Below are positions 1-14,049 of a DNA stretch of 64,000 nt, one piece after another. The DNA lies in assembly GCA_030248065.1 (NCBI GenBank), contig JASAMV010008164.1, forward strand, positions 62,001 through 126,000, given 5' to 3'. Below the pieces are notes generated by a model that searched no databases, was not told where the DNA came from, and saw only the letters and a list, made by a program, of their open reading frames with translations. The stretch's first letter is position 1; each line of letters starts with the position of its first letter. Made by a program: the position numbers and the translations under genes. Origin of the DNA: Rhynchonema sp. JSB1_4. Taxonomy: Eukaryota; Nematoda; Chromadorea; Monhysterida; Xyalidae.

Positions 1-1980
1 TTTGAAAAGCAGGCACAAAAAGTTCATTTGAGTCGAAATTTTTGAACACCTGAATCCGCCCCAGTCACGGTTTTCAAAATTTCAAGATAATCTCACAGTT
101 GGACGATAAAGACAACACCGTGGGATGGGCTGTTGATGAAAAAAATTGATAAAAATGTTCATATATCCTTCTGTGTTTTGATGCATAGCAACAAACAAGC
201 TGTGCACCCTCACTAAGGTCACCACTCCTTCAACATGACGTCGACTCGCAATCTGGTGACCGCATGGCATAGAAACTGAAGCAAAACATTTCCTGTCGAA
301 CACGTCATTTGCGATTGATCGTAAACAACAAGCCGACATAACGCATTGGTAACACAACGCGACCAGCACGATATTATGTACCAGCAACAAAACACACGAC
401 CACAAACACAAGCGTCTATGCCAGCCTACTTTCTGGGGGAATCCGAAAATATGGGAACAGTCGCAATCCCATTGGTTCTATACGAACTTACAGAAGTGAT
501 GAAACATCAATGCAGCCCTCACTTATACATGGCGAAATATAGTACGGGCAGGATACGCTGATGTTAACAACAAGATAAAATTTTGCAAACGAATCTGTGG
601 GAGTTGCTTTGACATTCAGGCTAAAAATTGTGGCCAAACCCTCATACATAGCAACTGTTGCACCGAGCACCGTGGGTCAGAAAAACTGGGTCAAAACGGA
701 TACACACCACACACAACCACTGAAATCAACAACAGTCGATCACAGAGATAACGAATGGTGTTAAAAACACAAGCCAGCACGTACGCAGATAAAGTTGGTA
801 TCACAGAAAGGTCACCATGTCGGCTGGACACACCGTTGAAGTCGCCTGTGAGCAGCGCCAAAAGAAGAAGTTTTTTCACAGATGGCGCCAGGAGACAGGC
901 CAACAAAGTCCAGCTGTAAGGAAGACAGGCCAAATGCGGCAGCGGTTAGGAACGTTTTGCGGACGCCCACTGCATAGTGAATAGTGAGTGACGTAAGAAC
1001 AAGTCAAGTCGGTCGACGGTAGTTTTCAGTCAAATCGACGGCCTCGTGCGCCCTTAGAGACCAGAATTTAATGGGTACCGGCTTCAAATGTGCCTAAATT
1101 CGAAGTGAAAGCGCACAACCGAGATCCTACGTAGTCTGCAAGGGCCAACATACACTGAACATAATGCCAAACTGAACCACGTGGTCGGCCAAACAGCAAG
1201 GAGCTGACGACGATGCTCTGTGCATACGGGAACTCCATATGACAGCGCGCGTGTGAGTGTGGGGGACACAACCAAGAGACCTAATGGTGTGCCACTGCCA
1301 CCCTTGTGCATACAGCAGCCACTGTTGTGGCTTACGTGTATAAGTACGCACACGTGGAAACGATGTAACTGGTGCTTGTATGAAAGTAGCAGCCAGCCTT
1401 AGCTACGTGATGTGTGGTATGGCCATGCCATATTCAATGAGTCGGACCACGTGAAGTGCAACCCACCACACCTTACATTTAAGTACACAATCTGATGCTC
1501 TTGTTGAAACTTGCACAGCAGCCGTGTCAAATTGTTGATAAACGCACTTCCGACTTCGAACGAGCAACAGCTGATTTTGCAAGTGTGCGACACACAAGAA
1601 GACACAGTGCACTTGCTTTTGGCCAGAGCGTTTAGTGTGTGATGGCGGCGCGATCAAAGTGAGAGGGACCTTATCTTTTTGCCACACAATTTGACTGTCA
1701 GCCAACGGCAGGTGCGGATGCGAAGACCCGTATCTGATTCAGGTTTTTGGAATACGACCAAGCGCTGTCAAAATGAGACAGAAGAAGCAAACATACGGGC
1801 ATCCAGTCAAACTTTGGTACAAGTGCATGTGGAGTGGCATGAAACGGGAACAGTTTTTATGGGTTGTGATCGTTGTTTGGTCGCATGACGAAGAAAGCAG
1901 CACGAACTTGCAACATCACGGGCAATTCACCAGCAACAGAAGCGGTGTGCTGTCACGGCATGAATATTTTTGCACGAATG
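1..1980. other. Gene-free left edge
   Basis: I see no exon with family similarity here. The open frames are short and overlap on both strands. The stretch lies downstream of the 3' end of GPATCH1. One GAAACATCA motif is at 501-509. Confidence 0.5.
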
Positions 1981-1982
1981 CA

Positions 1983-1998
1983 CTTTATTTTGTTTTAT
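1983..1998 (-). terminator. Poly(A) signals of GPATCH1
   Basis: On the minus strand two AATAAA hexamers (1993-1998 and 1983-1988) lie about 70-80 bases after the GPATCH1 stop codon at 2066-2068. This is the expected place for 3'-end processing. Confidence 0.6.
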
Positions 1999-2065
1999 TC
2001 ACTCATATAAGAAAATGTACAAATTTGAGCAGCCGAAGAAGCACAGGACAACACGCAAAACATCT

Positions 2066-5000
2066 TCATTCAGTGTCGCTTGAAAGATCTTCAGTGTCAG
2101 ATCTTGAGGATTCATTTCTGCTTCTTCCTTTGCTCGAGGTGAGTCGTCTTGACGTCGAAGATTTGCGGTGCTGAAGGCAAGGATATTTTGTTTTATTTTA
2201 TTGAGTTGTGCACCGCCGTTCTGGCTGCCAATTTCGCCTGTTTTCAAACATCACGATCGCGGTGCACCGCGACACCGTCAGTGCGAAAGACAGAACAGTT
2301 GGCATCACATACTCGAACATTACAATGCAACAAACCGGATGTTTATGTTTCTTCTTCTTTTCCTTCTTCTTCTTCCGTTTATTGTGTCTGCTGGCACTGT
2401 TGTCATCGTCATCCCGATGTTTATGTGTTGTCGAGGGTTCACTTTTGACAACAGGTTTCGTTCGGCGTTGTTTCGTACCAACGATTTCAATCTCACTGCC
2501 GCTGCCATCGTCTGTGAAAAATAGACAACTTTACCAGCTTGTTATTATTTCGGTGACTCTGCAGATGAGGAAAGTTAAAAGAACGATAACGTAATCACCA
2601 AATTTTATGCAACGGGCAAAGCATTTTCGGACAAAAGTTTAGGTTGACTATGAAAACCTGGGAATGACTCCTTCCTATGTGAGACACCAATGATCTCACC
2701 CGTTCCAATGTCAGGCGGCAATGCAGGTCCAAATGCTTCGGCAGAATCGGGCACCACCTTCGACTTGGCAACAAATTGTGGCACAGGTTCAATGCATTGA
2801 TCAACTGGCATCAATGTGATCGGCTTGCTCGCTCGAACAGGTGACGAATCTAAAGCAATCAACTGAGGAAAATAGCACGAAACAAACATTTGGCACGCAG
2901 CAACACGATGTCAAGGAAAAAAAATAGAAATTGACAATTTCTCCCAGTACACCGACCCCTTGTGTCGGCGCTTGATGTTTGTGCCAGGCCAAGTCGGTCG
3001 AAATCGACGTTCTGAACCAGTTTTGACTCGACGTTCGTGTCACCTGCACGATATTGTATGTGATTGTCAAACTGCGCGTATTATAAACGAAAAGTGCGAA
3101 ATTTATTGTCACATCACATGGACCTATTCCAAGTTACATTGAATCAATGTGCACACGGTCACTTATCCGATGTTACAGCACCAAGCAAGCGTGGCCCATA
3201 GAAATACGGCAGCGAGTGATCTCGCACCATCGCGTCACAAGCTAAACTAAACCAGCCCAACATCAACCAACCATCACCATCATCATCATCAGCACTCGAC
3301 TCAGACGCGGACCCACTGCCCGTGTCATCAAGCGTACCAAACACGGCACGGAACAGATCCATTGATGGTCGATTCACCATAGCTTCATCCGTCAGGGTCA
3401 CGTCGACATCACTCGTGTTCGAGGCCTGACAGAGGGTGTGGTAATGTACGTGTGTCACAGGCACAGCTACAGTGTTTCGCTTGTTGAGCGTCATTTCTGC
3501 TCTATCTCTTATTGTGCAAGGAAAAATTTAAATGAACAAATCAAATTAGATTCGGTTATTGGTTTTACACCAGGATAGAGCACAAACACGTTCATACTTT
3601 GACTGACAGTGGTTGTGGGAAGCACTCGTTCCTACAACCGAAACAAAATCAACAGGTTCTGACGTTGCGCACCTTTAATTTCTTGCTGTCCACCACAGTC
3701 TGCGTGACCGGACTGAAAATGGCCGCAGGGAACTGCACGGTTGTCGTTGACTTCGCATCCCTCGCCGGCTTGACATCCCGTTGCTCAGTGACTTCAGGCT
3801 AACAAAATGGCAAGAACACATATTTCAACGAACAGTCCTTTCATTATTTTGAAAAGCTAGTAAATTTTCAAATTAGTAGCAAAAAGCACAAATATTTAAA
3901 TAAGCCAAAAAACACAATTTGGCATTTCAGCGGAAAAAAGCTACTAAATTTTTCACTTTCCTAGCTTTATGCTAGCCCATTTTGAAAAAAATAAACCCAG
4001 AACACATATTTCAACGAACAGTCCTTTCATTGTTTTCAATCTAACATAAAAATAAGCCTTAAATCTAGAAGTTTTAATCTAAACCTTGGGTGTTGCATCA
4101 GCAGCCAGCTGTTCGCGTTGTTGCATGTCCCTGCGATTGACCAGCTCCTGTGCGGTCGACGGAAAAGCCGTGTCCAGACCAAACAGCTCCTCGTGGAACT
4201 TCTTCTGCACTTCCTTGCTTGACTGCAACGCCGGACAGCCACTCAGCGACGATCTGCAATGTACTGGGCTCGAGAAGACAGGCAAGGGATAAGAGAGCGA
4301 AGACTCAAATCAGGATACTCAACATAAACCTTTCCAATGCTTCAGCTAATTCTGTATGGCAATTTCGAGCGACAATCTAAGTGCAGGAACAGCTCCACAT
4401 CCTTAGCATGTAGCATGCAAACACATAAAGCCCGATTAACCGACCCCGGATATGGTTCAGGCACATTCATTCGTTTGCACAATTGTTTGTCGGGATGCCA
4501 CTCCAGCTGCGTGCGTGTCAAAGTGCCAAACATGCCCAATTTGACTGCTTGTACTCTGTCATCTTGTTGCGACTGAAAGAATGGAACACTTCTGCTCAAT
4601 TATCTTCATAAATAGACTAACTTCAATTCCGGATCGCTCTTATTCTGTCACCAACAACAATCCAGTTTGAAGCCAATGCCAACACCCATTAATATATACC
4701 ATACAGATACAAACCATGTTCACGTTGTCCTCATTGTCGCCGTATTTTGCCGTCGTGAACTTTTTCGTCAACAAATGAGCCAACGGCGCTGCGATATTGG
4801 GATTGGCCAACGGTCGTTGTCTCGCTCTGCAGATGTTTCCGTTGAACTTTCCAAATACAACAGAAAATTATATACAGATTGGAATAGCAACTTGACCAAA
4901 AATGTCAATCCACCTTGCGGCAGCGGCAGCAGACGGCAGCGATGCCTTGATGTGATCGGGCAGATGTTGCTCGAACTCGTGCATCTCTTTCTCCCATTCC

Positions 5001-8000
5001 CATTCGGTCATTTCGATCGGCTGCGGACACGTTAGACCTGTGAAACATCACGGTCTGTGTTGCATGGTCGAATAGGATAATGATACGTGATTGTATTGTA
5101 CCTGTCAATTGGTATGGTATCAGGCCTCCACAGTCCATACAGTTAGTTATGGTTTAACATAATATAATCAAGGAAACAAAATAAAGTCGCAATCAATCGT
5201 TCTTCAATGCAACGAACCCCTGCTGACATAGGACACAAATTGTATGAAACGCTTCTGTTTGTCCGGCTGTTTCACATAAACGTGCATGTCGATTTTCTGA
5301 TCCAGCGAGTCAGACTGATCAAGATCGATCGGATCAACTTTGGCGGGCCGACCGATTTTCGACGTCGACGGCTCGTCTGTTGTCGGTCTCCCTGTTGCGT
5401 GGCTCGATTTCGGTTCTGTAAAGCTGTTGTTTGTACATCCACATTGTGGCACTTTTGTTGCGTACATATGTCGTTCAGGACGACCGACATGCACAACAAA
5501 TCAGCCCCCATTCTTTGCTATTACCCACCACAACCCGACCTTCGTGCGTTACAGTGCGCTGTCTGATGACAGCCTGCAATCGTTTGCGATCGGCTTCCTT
5601 CAAGTAGCTCATCACCGATCGTTGTGCCTCGTCCTGTTCGCTGTCGAAAGTGTGCGCTCGATCGTAATGACTCAATGGCTTGGCTCGACCTTGATTCCGC
5701 TCCCGGTCTGAGTCGAGATGTCGACTGCTGCTGCCCGCAGCCGACGAACGACCGGACTTCCGTCGATTGGGATTGTAGTCGCGCGGCAGTTTCGGGGCGG
5801 CGTAAAACTGTCGCGGTGCTTGCGGCTGCTTGGACTCAGCAAAATCGTCGGAGATTTGTGCTGAAATCATTAATAGCGTGATTACGTCAATTGTACCTTC
5901 CCGCACAAGTGATTCATGGCAACACCCATAACCCACCCAATGCATCCTCCTTCACAGGTCCGCCAAGTGCAAAGTCGTATTTGCTCAAATCCTCTCGACT
6001 GTAAATGTCATCATCTTCATCTTCGTACGCACCCACGCCAAATGCCTACAAACGCTCAAAGGGTGCAAGTTACACGGACCGAAACAATCGAGAAACATCA
6101 CCTAAGCATAAGCATATTTATACCTGCCCTCGAATGCCCCTGCGTTGCTGCTTGGTGACCTTGAACGGGTCAACCTTCTGCGTGTACTTTTCATGCAACA
6201 CGTGCGAGTCAGAGTCCAAACCTTGGTAGCCTAGGCCACGCGTGTCCGTTTTGGCGGCGAACTAAAAAGAGTAGAAATATGGCCAACAAGCATGCGATGA
6301 TGATATCACAAAATATGGCGCGTGACAATGAAAATCGTTTTTCACGAGTTTGATTTTTGTGCTTGTTTCCTCTTGTGGAAATATTCCGTCCGAGTCTTCA
6401 CAACAGTGATGACTTGTGACATGTGATTGGTTGCCAGCGCCAAGTCAACCATTTTGTGAATGACAGTTGCAAAACCTTTCGTGGACGCGGCACTGAGAAA
6501 TATTCACGCTACACTTTCACTTGCAAAACCTTACTTGCGTAAAAAGCATGTTACAGCCTAGCGGTAGGTTTCTATTGTGACATAATTAGTGACCCCAGAT
6601 GCCTTATACCATGCGTTACGTAACACGAAAACAGTTTCGTGTGATACGGCGTCAGAGAGGTATACTACGTGTGGTGAAGCGTATTTAGAAAAACATTTCT
6701 CTGTGTGGTCTTGAACCCAGTTTGAAGTCGAGCAGCCCGAAACATCACACAAACGCCCGACAAAAGTCGTAACATAGGTTCCTTAGGACATTCGCAGCAG
6801 TTGGCGAAGCCGCACAAATTTATCGATATATGAACGCCGAACGCGTCAACGATGGTCCTGCCGATTTCCGTTGTGCGTTACTTCCAACTGTGCTTCTTTC
6901 TGATAATGCTGTGCGCCAGCAGTATTTTCGTAACACTACACCACATTCGGGGAAGATCAAAAGACCAAAGCTCGACCAAAATCAAGTCCAAAGTTGTCAA
7001 ACGAGACGCCACAACGCTGACAACTTCTGCTTCAAGGACCGCAACTACCAAAAGCAGCGGCACTCCAAAATGTCGAGTACCACAACTCGGGACCAATCAT
7101 CCAGAGATCGAAAAATTTTTCAAAGAGGAACTGGACCCACTAGATTGCGGCGACCGTGGTGCGAATTGGGCATATGTTCGCAATGGCGTCTTCCACATTG
7201 ATGAAGTTTTGGACGACGAGATAGGGCCGATTACCTGTGCGTACAAACCATTTTGGTTTCAACCGGAAAGCTCTGGCGTGCTTGGACACGGAGAATACGC
7301 GAACATCACCAACGGAACAACATTAGAACATGACTTCATCAGCGTCAGATGCAATTCGCAAAAAGACACCAGCTTTCGACAAGCTTATGCCACTGCCATT
7401 CCCAAGGAACACGAAGATGAGAAATGGAATGTCAGTCACAAACCACTGCTCAACGTCATTGTCATTGGTTAGAGAAGGACCGATCTCTTGGAACATATAA
7501 CTCAGAATGTGAAGATGTGTAGCGCACTGGGCAGTCCTCGAATGGGATTGCTTACCGGGATCGGGATCCAGATAATTAATCGGGAATCGGGATTTCTTAA
7601 CGGGGTTGAAATTGTCTGGATCGGGATACCGTTCGAGCACTGGGCCTGGGCATTAACGGGATCATGACTACATATAAAGTTCTTTTTGCAGCCATCGATT
7701 CAATATCTCGACTGCAATTCATGAGGAAACTGCCGAAAACATATCGCTATCTGACAACCCAACTCGAAGGCTTGGTGATGACCGGGTACAACATCGTTGG
7801 CGATGGCACACAGAACAACCTGCTGCCCTTACTGACGGGACATTACGAAAATGAAATGCCGACTGCTCGACGTGAGTACGGAAAGGACGACCAGGATCCG
7901 GTGACGATCGACCAACTTCCTTGGATATGGCAGGTGCTCAATTTCATTCATAATTCCTAGACAGTGCAAATCCGTGGGAAATGCAACCATGTGCCCTTTT

Positions 8001-11000
8001 CTTCAGAGATTCAAACAACGCGGCTACGCCACAATGTGGGGCGAAGAGAGCTATGGACTTGGCTCATTTTTTCGTTTGCGTGGTTTTCAACGTCAGCCGG
8101 TCGATCACTACTTCAATCCCTTTTGGCAGCTGGTACGCGACGGCGAAGTGAGGGAAAACGGCGAAAAACAGAAGTTCGCGCACGACGAGTGTGTTGGCAA
8201 TGAAATCGATTTCACCGTGTTTCTGCGGTACATTGAGGTATGGAGTGACGAGTAAAAATTGTTACCAAGTTCCTCTGCATGCACGACGTTTTCAGGAGAT
8301 GCTGCTCAACTACCCGAAGTCCGTGGGCAAATTCGCGTACTTGATTTACGATCACTTATCGCACGATGAGCTCAACAAGATCGCATTGATTGACGAAGCA
8401 TTCGTGGCTCAATTGAGCCACTGGCACACAGAGGGGCTCTTGGAAGAGTCACTGTTGGTGGTAATGTCTGACCACGGACCACGAAGCAGCACACAATTCA
8501 GACGCACTCAACAGGGCGTGCTGGAAGAAAGACTCGCACTGTTGACCTTTGTTGGTGAGTGCGATACGCAGGGTGATAAGCCGACGAACTTGGTATTGGT
8601 TCCGCACAATTTCGTGAAGGATAAAGGAGGCGATACATTTTTCAATTCGTGGTAATTAGTGAACTATCTGCATATTTGCAACTCAATTAAGGTTTGGGTT
8701 AGCCTGTGGCTCAAGCCCCTGCTGCACGTCGATAGGTGTTGAGCTGAGCCGAGAAATGAAGAAGATACATGAAACATCATCTATCAGACCAGATGAAGAC
8801 GTACACTTGCTGCTGTTTTATACATCGACCTCAAAATTTCAGCTCCATCATGGTTCAGAACGGGCGTCGGTGCCGAGGCGTGGGACAATCTGTCCACAAA
8901 CTCCAACGCTCGTCTGTGTACGCCGTTCGACGTGTACGAGACGTTCATCGATCTACTACGATGGTCGACACTAAATTTCAGCGAGCCGGCGGACAGTGCC
9001 GAACGTGGCATCAGTCTGTGGTTCGAACACCCGCTCAATCGGACATGTCGTGACGCCGAGGTGGCCGATCACTACTGCACATGTCTGGCCTGGCAGCCAG
9101 TGACCGTCAATCGACCGAATGTGCACAAAGTGGCCGAGCACGTGCTCTCAGCCATCAACAACTTGACATCAGCGTGGCGCGTCAATTGTGTGACACACAA
9201 TCTGACCAGCGTGTTGTCAGCGCGTCGTCTGCAGCCAAACGACAGACTCATGTCCTACCGGGACACCGCCAATACGGCCGAGGCCACCGATGTGCCGCAA
9301 TTCGACGAGCAACGACGTGTGTCGTATGTGGTGTGGCAGGTTGGCCAACGATGCACGGCCGCATCATATTTGAAGACAGCCACCACCATGGCGAATTAGT
9401 TGCAGTCATATTGCTTGCCATCGAACTAGAGACGGTCCTTCAAGCCAAGCTGTTTGAGGATTAGCAGCTTTATGCAATTTTTGGCTAATTTTAATGTCGT
9501 CGACGCAAGTCCTCGCATAGCCCCAAATGCTGGCGCAGCAATTCTGATGTCGTGACGCAGCAAGTAAACGCTATATCTGCGTGGTGCGGAGACACTGCCC
9601 ATTTATTCATTTCTTGCGGCCATTTTGGCTGAACTTTGACTCTAAAATCGTCGACGTTATACCTTGTAGTAAGCCATTCGTTCCCGCATAGCAGGCGCGG
9701 TAAATCTGCGTTTCAGCCGCCACATACGGCGGCTTGCGTCGACAACAATCGAATTAGCCAGATTTTCTCAGCTAAATCACACTCAGCAGCGCTCATGCAA
9801 GCAATGAACAGCCTTTCAGGTGCAATTCCGCACCCGGGCCAAGGCAGTGAATGCGACATTCGAAGCGACGGTCGGATACGACAGAGTGGCGCGTCGATTC
9901 GAGCCGATCGACTTCGAGCACGTGTCGCGAATCGATCGCTATGGTCGACAACCGGAATGCATCAAGGACAAGGATCGATCACTCATGAAATTCTGTGTCT
10001 GCCATGACTATGTGCCACAGAAGAAGGTCACCACAACAGCAAAACAGAAGTTCAGGAAGTAATGCCGAATGTATTAGCACATCTTCGTGTTGAAAATAGC
10101 ATTCGCTTTTAGAAATTTGTGATTACGTGAATTTTGTTATCCAGTACAGGTAGCAAGAACTTATCAGTTGCTAGTAGTCAATATTTTTAGCAGTTTTTTC
10201 ATTATCGATTCGTAGTGTGAATTTTCAGCAGGCGCTAGTTACGCCTGCCTAACTTCTTCTTCTCAAGTGGCAATAAAGAATAAAGCTTCCATTGAAGTGG
10301 CAAGGCAAGTACAAAACAATGCATCCAGCACTGGTACCGCTTATTGCGACTGAATTGTCGCGACCAAGCAGTGATGTAGTTGGGATCAAGCTTGAGGAGG
10401 CAGCCAGGTAGCTACATACATACCAAGAGGTGGCCTGATTCTCGCGGCTCGAACAACCTGAATAACTACATCACCATGCAAAAGCAACAGCTAAATTTGG
10501 TAGCCCACCTGGTGTAGGTCAACATCATCGGGCGCAAATTCGAACTTTTCACCACCCGATTCCGCTGAGGAACTCGGCTGCAACAAGCAAAAGATTTCTC
10601 AAAGAATCACATGCGGGGTCGTAATAAGACACGTGGTGCACCAACCGCGAGACCTTCAGCGTCACGCATTCGTCTGGCAGTTCTGGCGCCAATGCCCTTG
10701 CCCTGGCGCCAACCCATTCTTTTTAGCAAGCGGACGCCGAATGAGTCACTGAAATTACAAGTAGAAAGTCGAATAAGATGCCACAGATTCGTTAGTTCTC
10801 GAACTCAAACTCCAAAAAATTAGGCATGCAATTCCTGCTGCACCTGACAGGTTTAATGATGTCAGCGAGTCGACTGGCTTCCGCCGACAACTCGCCATGC
10901 TCCCAGGCGAACTGTCGTTTCTGCGTCTTGTCCTTGTTTGCCTGATCGTCAAAGTCACGCGTGGTCTGCACCTGCTGTGGTGCTATGCCGTACTCGCCGA

Positions 11001-12163
11001 GATCCTGGAATAATGGTGACCCGTAATAATGAAATGTGTGCTAGACAGTCGACGTTTGTTTCTTTCGCCAGTTTAAATGAACTGAAGCCGGATCAGCGCA
11101 CTCGCAGATTCTGCCATGTCAAAAACCGGAAATCCGACCGTATCAATACCGCTTGTCACGCTTTAACACAATATACCGCAGACGCAGACGCAAACTGACA
11201 ATTGCAGCGCGAACATACAGCGTTCTATGCACATAAGAAAACGACCGAAAAATTTACCTCCGAATCCATAAAGTCCTCCGGGCGTTGTGATGCGGCGACT
11301 GACCGCTCGATTCGACTCGACTTGAACTCTCGGGGTTTCCATCCTACAGTCAATCAGTGAATGATCACGTGGTCAGAACGTGACTATTACTGCAGGCTTT
11401 GCGACAACACGGAGCACTTTTGGGAGATCTAGTACCGCACTTTATCAAACGTTACAAGTTTAACTTTGATCATTTGCATTGGGCACAAATGAGGCAATAC
11501 CAAGTGTTGGATATTGGGCGTGGCCATGGTACTAAGTTTTAAATCTTCGCCAGGTGCAGGGTGCCACCCAATAACTCAGTTTTGCCCTATTTTTCGCCTC
11601 AGAAAGCTGAAAAGTTTTGAGTGCCGTGATATTGGGTTGGGTCAAAAAATCTGTGTTGTCCACATCCCTAGTTTGCACTAATTTTTTTCACTGTTGGATC
11701 AGTTTTTCATCGGAACAAAAATGTCAGATTCAGCGTTCCCATGGGTTTTTTTGTTGCTGCCGTTTGAAATTCCAAGCCGAACACAAAAATATACGATAAG
11801 AAATGGCAGCCGACGGACGCACCCTCCTTTGTGCCAACGGTGTTGAAGTATCCAGCTGAGAATCCGCCAGTGAAAGCGCCATGAAATCGACGTCGACCTC
11901 TCTCGTCGGTCACTTCCTGTTCGTGCACCGGCAGTGGTTTCTTGCCAACACTGTCCTCTGCAAGCAAAATGCCATTTCCCAATTGGTTGACACGAGCGAT
12001 CAAAATACCAACACGAGCTTCTGCATTAGTATGGCACCGAAAGGTCGATTCAAGACCGAAAATTGCTTGCAGTGTAAAGTTTCCCAAAACGTTAAAACCA
12101 ACTTGATTCATCATCGAGCTCCTCAAACTCGGTGCCGTAAACGCTCAGCAGACTGTCGCCCAT
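2066..12163 (-). CDS. GPATCH1: G-patch domain-containing protein 1 (GPATCH1)
   Basis: This is a nuclear G-patch protein; family members associate with the spliceosome and activate DEAH helicases. Twenty minus-strand exons are in phase: 12163-12103, 11957-11815, 11344-11258, 11004-10844, 10748-10646, 10577-10509, 6261-6124, 6045-5937, 5860-5540, 5415-5218, 5037-4914, 4826-4715, 4572-4445, 4253-4085, 3798-3673, 3425-3272, 3043-2957, 2849 to about 2688, 2511-2336 and 2170-2066. They give about 910 aa, close to the usual length. Family blocks in order are [18 protein letters not shown] near the start, the G-patch core [74 protein letters not shown] and a lysine-rich then Ser/Asp-rich tail. Least certain are the exon 2 and exon 5 donors and the exon 18 end (2649 or 2688). 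Intron 6 hosts an antisense gene. Confidence 0.95.
6852..10062 (+). CDS. DUF229 family alkaline-phosphatase-like membrane protein
   Basis: This is a predicted type II membrane ectoenzyme of the alkaline phosphatase/sulfatase fold, DUF229 branch, which is expanded in nematodes; the substrate is unknown. Exons 6852-7467, 7692-7933, 8007-8237, 8296-8554, 8843-9339 and 9820-10062 join in phase to 695 aa. A hydrophobic anchor (about residues 8-28) is followed by a Lys/Thr-rich stem and the family opening [17 protein letters not shown]. Core motifs are [38 protein letters not shown] and the metal-site block VMSDHGPR. A cysteine-rich end with CTCLAWQPV and FCVCHDYVP closes the protein, and NIT/NGT glycosylation sites are present. 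The whole gene lies antisense inside GPATCH1 intron 6. The start is the first ATG before the anchor. Confidence 0.93.
9490..9765. repeat. Diverged dispersed repeat in DUF229 intron 5
   Basis: This stretch shares ordered blocks with 32315-32510 in a LACTB-like gene intron. The blocks are CTGATGTCGT, TTTGACTCTAA followed by CGTCGACG, AATCTGCGTTTCA, and a TTGACAACAAT-like block followed by GAAT and AGCC. The spacing is similar but the copies are diverged. It looks like an old interspersed element. Confidence 0.5.
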
Positions 12164-12819
12164 GATGGTGCTGCAACAAACGACCAAATGCACAATTCTC
12201 GCAACAAAGTTTCATTCAGATCAACAAGATTGAAAGTATGCGAACGTAAGCGCTCTGATAAGAACAGCTGCAACCAACTGCATAAAAGGGAACTCGAAGC
12301 GATTATCAGAGTTAATTTTATACTTTAGCATGTGCATGAGGCAAACACACGTAAATCAGCAATAATGCGCTCAAGAATGTTCGATAGTGATGAGAAGCAC
12401 ATACACATCGGTCATTTTCAGCATCAATGTGCGCGCACCCCGTGAAATCATTTAACGCGAGCACATTGTAAATTGTTAGAATTTACACAATAAACGCAAT
12501 ATTTCACTCAACTAGAGGGCAAAAGACAGCATTTCATTATCTACCGATAAACAGCATAAAAGAGACAAACAACAACGAACAAAGAAAACAACCAAACCGC
12601 ATGAAGAAAACGGCAACTAGAGACGACGATGTTTGTTTATAAAAGAGCTGTTGAGGGCATCGGACTGTTGCCAACATGTTTGCTGCTTTTCTGAATATTC
12701 CGACACCCACACGTCGAATTAGAAACAGAAACATGGAAAACACACAAGAAGGTAACCACAAAACAGATCAACAATGTTCACATGACGATGACGTTTGGAA
12801 ACTTGCAATCAACCTTGCT

Positions 12820-13929
12820 CTATCGTCTTCGGCTGAAACACGTGGTGCAAGTTTACGTATCGAATTGCCAAAAAACATGAATTTTATGGAAATCCCTAAT
12901 CAAATCAACAACTGAACTGACTTACCCCCGCTCGCTGCCTTTGACGAAAGCCCAATGCACGCTGATGGGCTGACCCAGCAGGTCGGTGTTGTTTAATTCT
13001 TGCATCGCTGTCTGTGCTTCTTTGAATGTTTCATATTCGATTAGAGCGTAGCCCTGAAATTGCAACACAGTCGGTAGTTGCAGCAGCTTTTGCCGCAAAT
13101 GACAAAAAACGTTTTCGTTTTTTTCAGAGGCCAAAACAACAAACCGGTATTTTTCGGGTCTTGAGAATTATCACAAATTTTTGAAAAAATTTCCTGGGAA
13201 ATCGCGAGTCCGTTTTTCAAATTGCAAAAAGACCAGTTTCTCGTCTTTCGGTCCACCTATCCAAGACGACTTTTCATCATGAAGCAATCATAGACTATTT
13301 TGCATCGTACCCCATGAACAAGCGACCAGACGCGACCAATTCTTGGGCCAAAAAAATATCCGAAAAACTGCGTTTTGCCAGTAATTTTCCCGAAAAATAG
13401 CAACAATACATAATAAGTTGCAGCTGGTGGCAACACGCGACAATTACCTTCAGGTATCCGGTACGTCGATCCAGGTTTAGATTGATGTTTTTGATGTCGC
13501 CGTATTCAGCGAACTTGTCGTACACGTCCTCTTCCTGTGCTTCTTCGTGTACGTTGCGGACGAACAGGATCCAACCCTCGACCGCTGAATAAATGACAGA
13601 ATTTCGGTTTCCACCGAAACTCGAGGCAGACCACCAAACGAAAACACATTTGTGAAAAAATCCAATAAAAACGGACATCTTTGAGGCCCAGGTCCCTCGT
13701 TAAGATCACCAGCAATTCCCTCGTAGTTTTCGACATCGTCGTTTGTTGATGTTTCTGCAGTTTTCATGTTTGTTTGCAAAATGATTCCTTTCAAAGGAAG
13801 TGATGATTATTAAGAACAACTTGCTTGCACCTGCACGATAATAGGCAGATGAATAAGCAACTCACCTTGACCAAAGCCACGACCCTTTTTCTTTGTCGCG
13901 CGGCTGCGAATTTGCTCAACCGTGTCCAT
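12820..13929 (-). CDS. RBM8A: RNA-binding protein 8A / Y14, exon junction complex
   Basis: Y14 pairs with Mago in the exon junction complex, which marks spliced mRNA and acts in export, localisation and nonsense-mediated decay. Five exons (13929-13866, 13787-13677, 13584-13448, 13053-12926, 12832-12820) give exactly 151 codons, 150 aa; the human protein is 174 aa. The N-terminus carries a basic [14 protein letters not shown] stretch, followed by an acidic linker. The RRM covers about residues 60-140: [16 protein letters not shown] contains RNP2-type ILFVRNV, then [31 protein letters not shown] (RNP1-type) and [15 protein letters not shown]. The last coding exon has only 13 nt and ends in Arg-Arg-Arg. 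The Arg-Ser-rich tail of vertebrate Y14 is nearly absent. The gene lies 657 bp upstream of GPATCH1 on the same strand. Confidence 0.97.
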
Positions 13930-14049
13930 CTCTGAAATAAACTAAAAGATAACCCCCTGGTCCTGACCTGACACCACTATACTAGTTCGTGAAAATATGC
14001 TTTTTGTTGAGTTTATGTGTAACGATGGAAATTCTGGGTTGTTGATGAT

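Noticed and set aside
1999..2247. Alternative reading of the last GPATCH1 exon ending in FFGCSNLYIFLYE
   Set aside because: The phase that follows from exon 19 gives a Ser/Asp-rich tail ending at 2066, as in the family; the other frame would need a phase break.
12163..12820. Operon linking Y14 and GPATCH1
   Set aside because: Same strand, but the 657-bp gap is far larger than usual nematode operon spacing and no trans-splicing signal was recognised.
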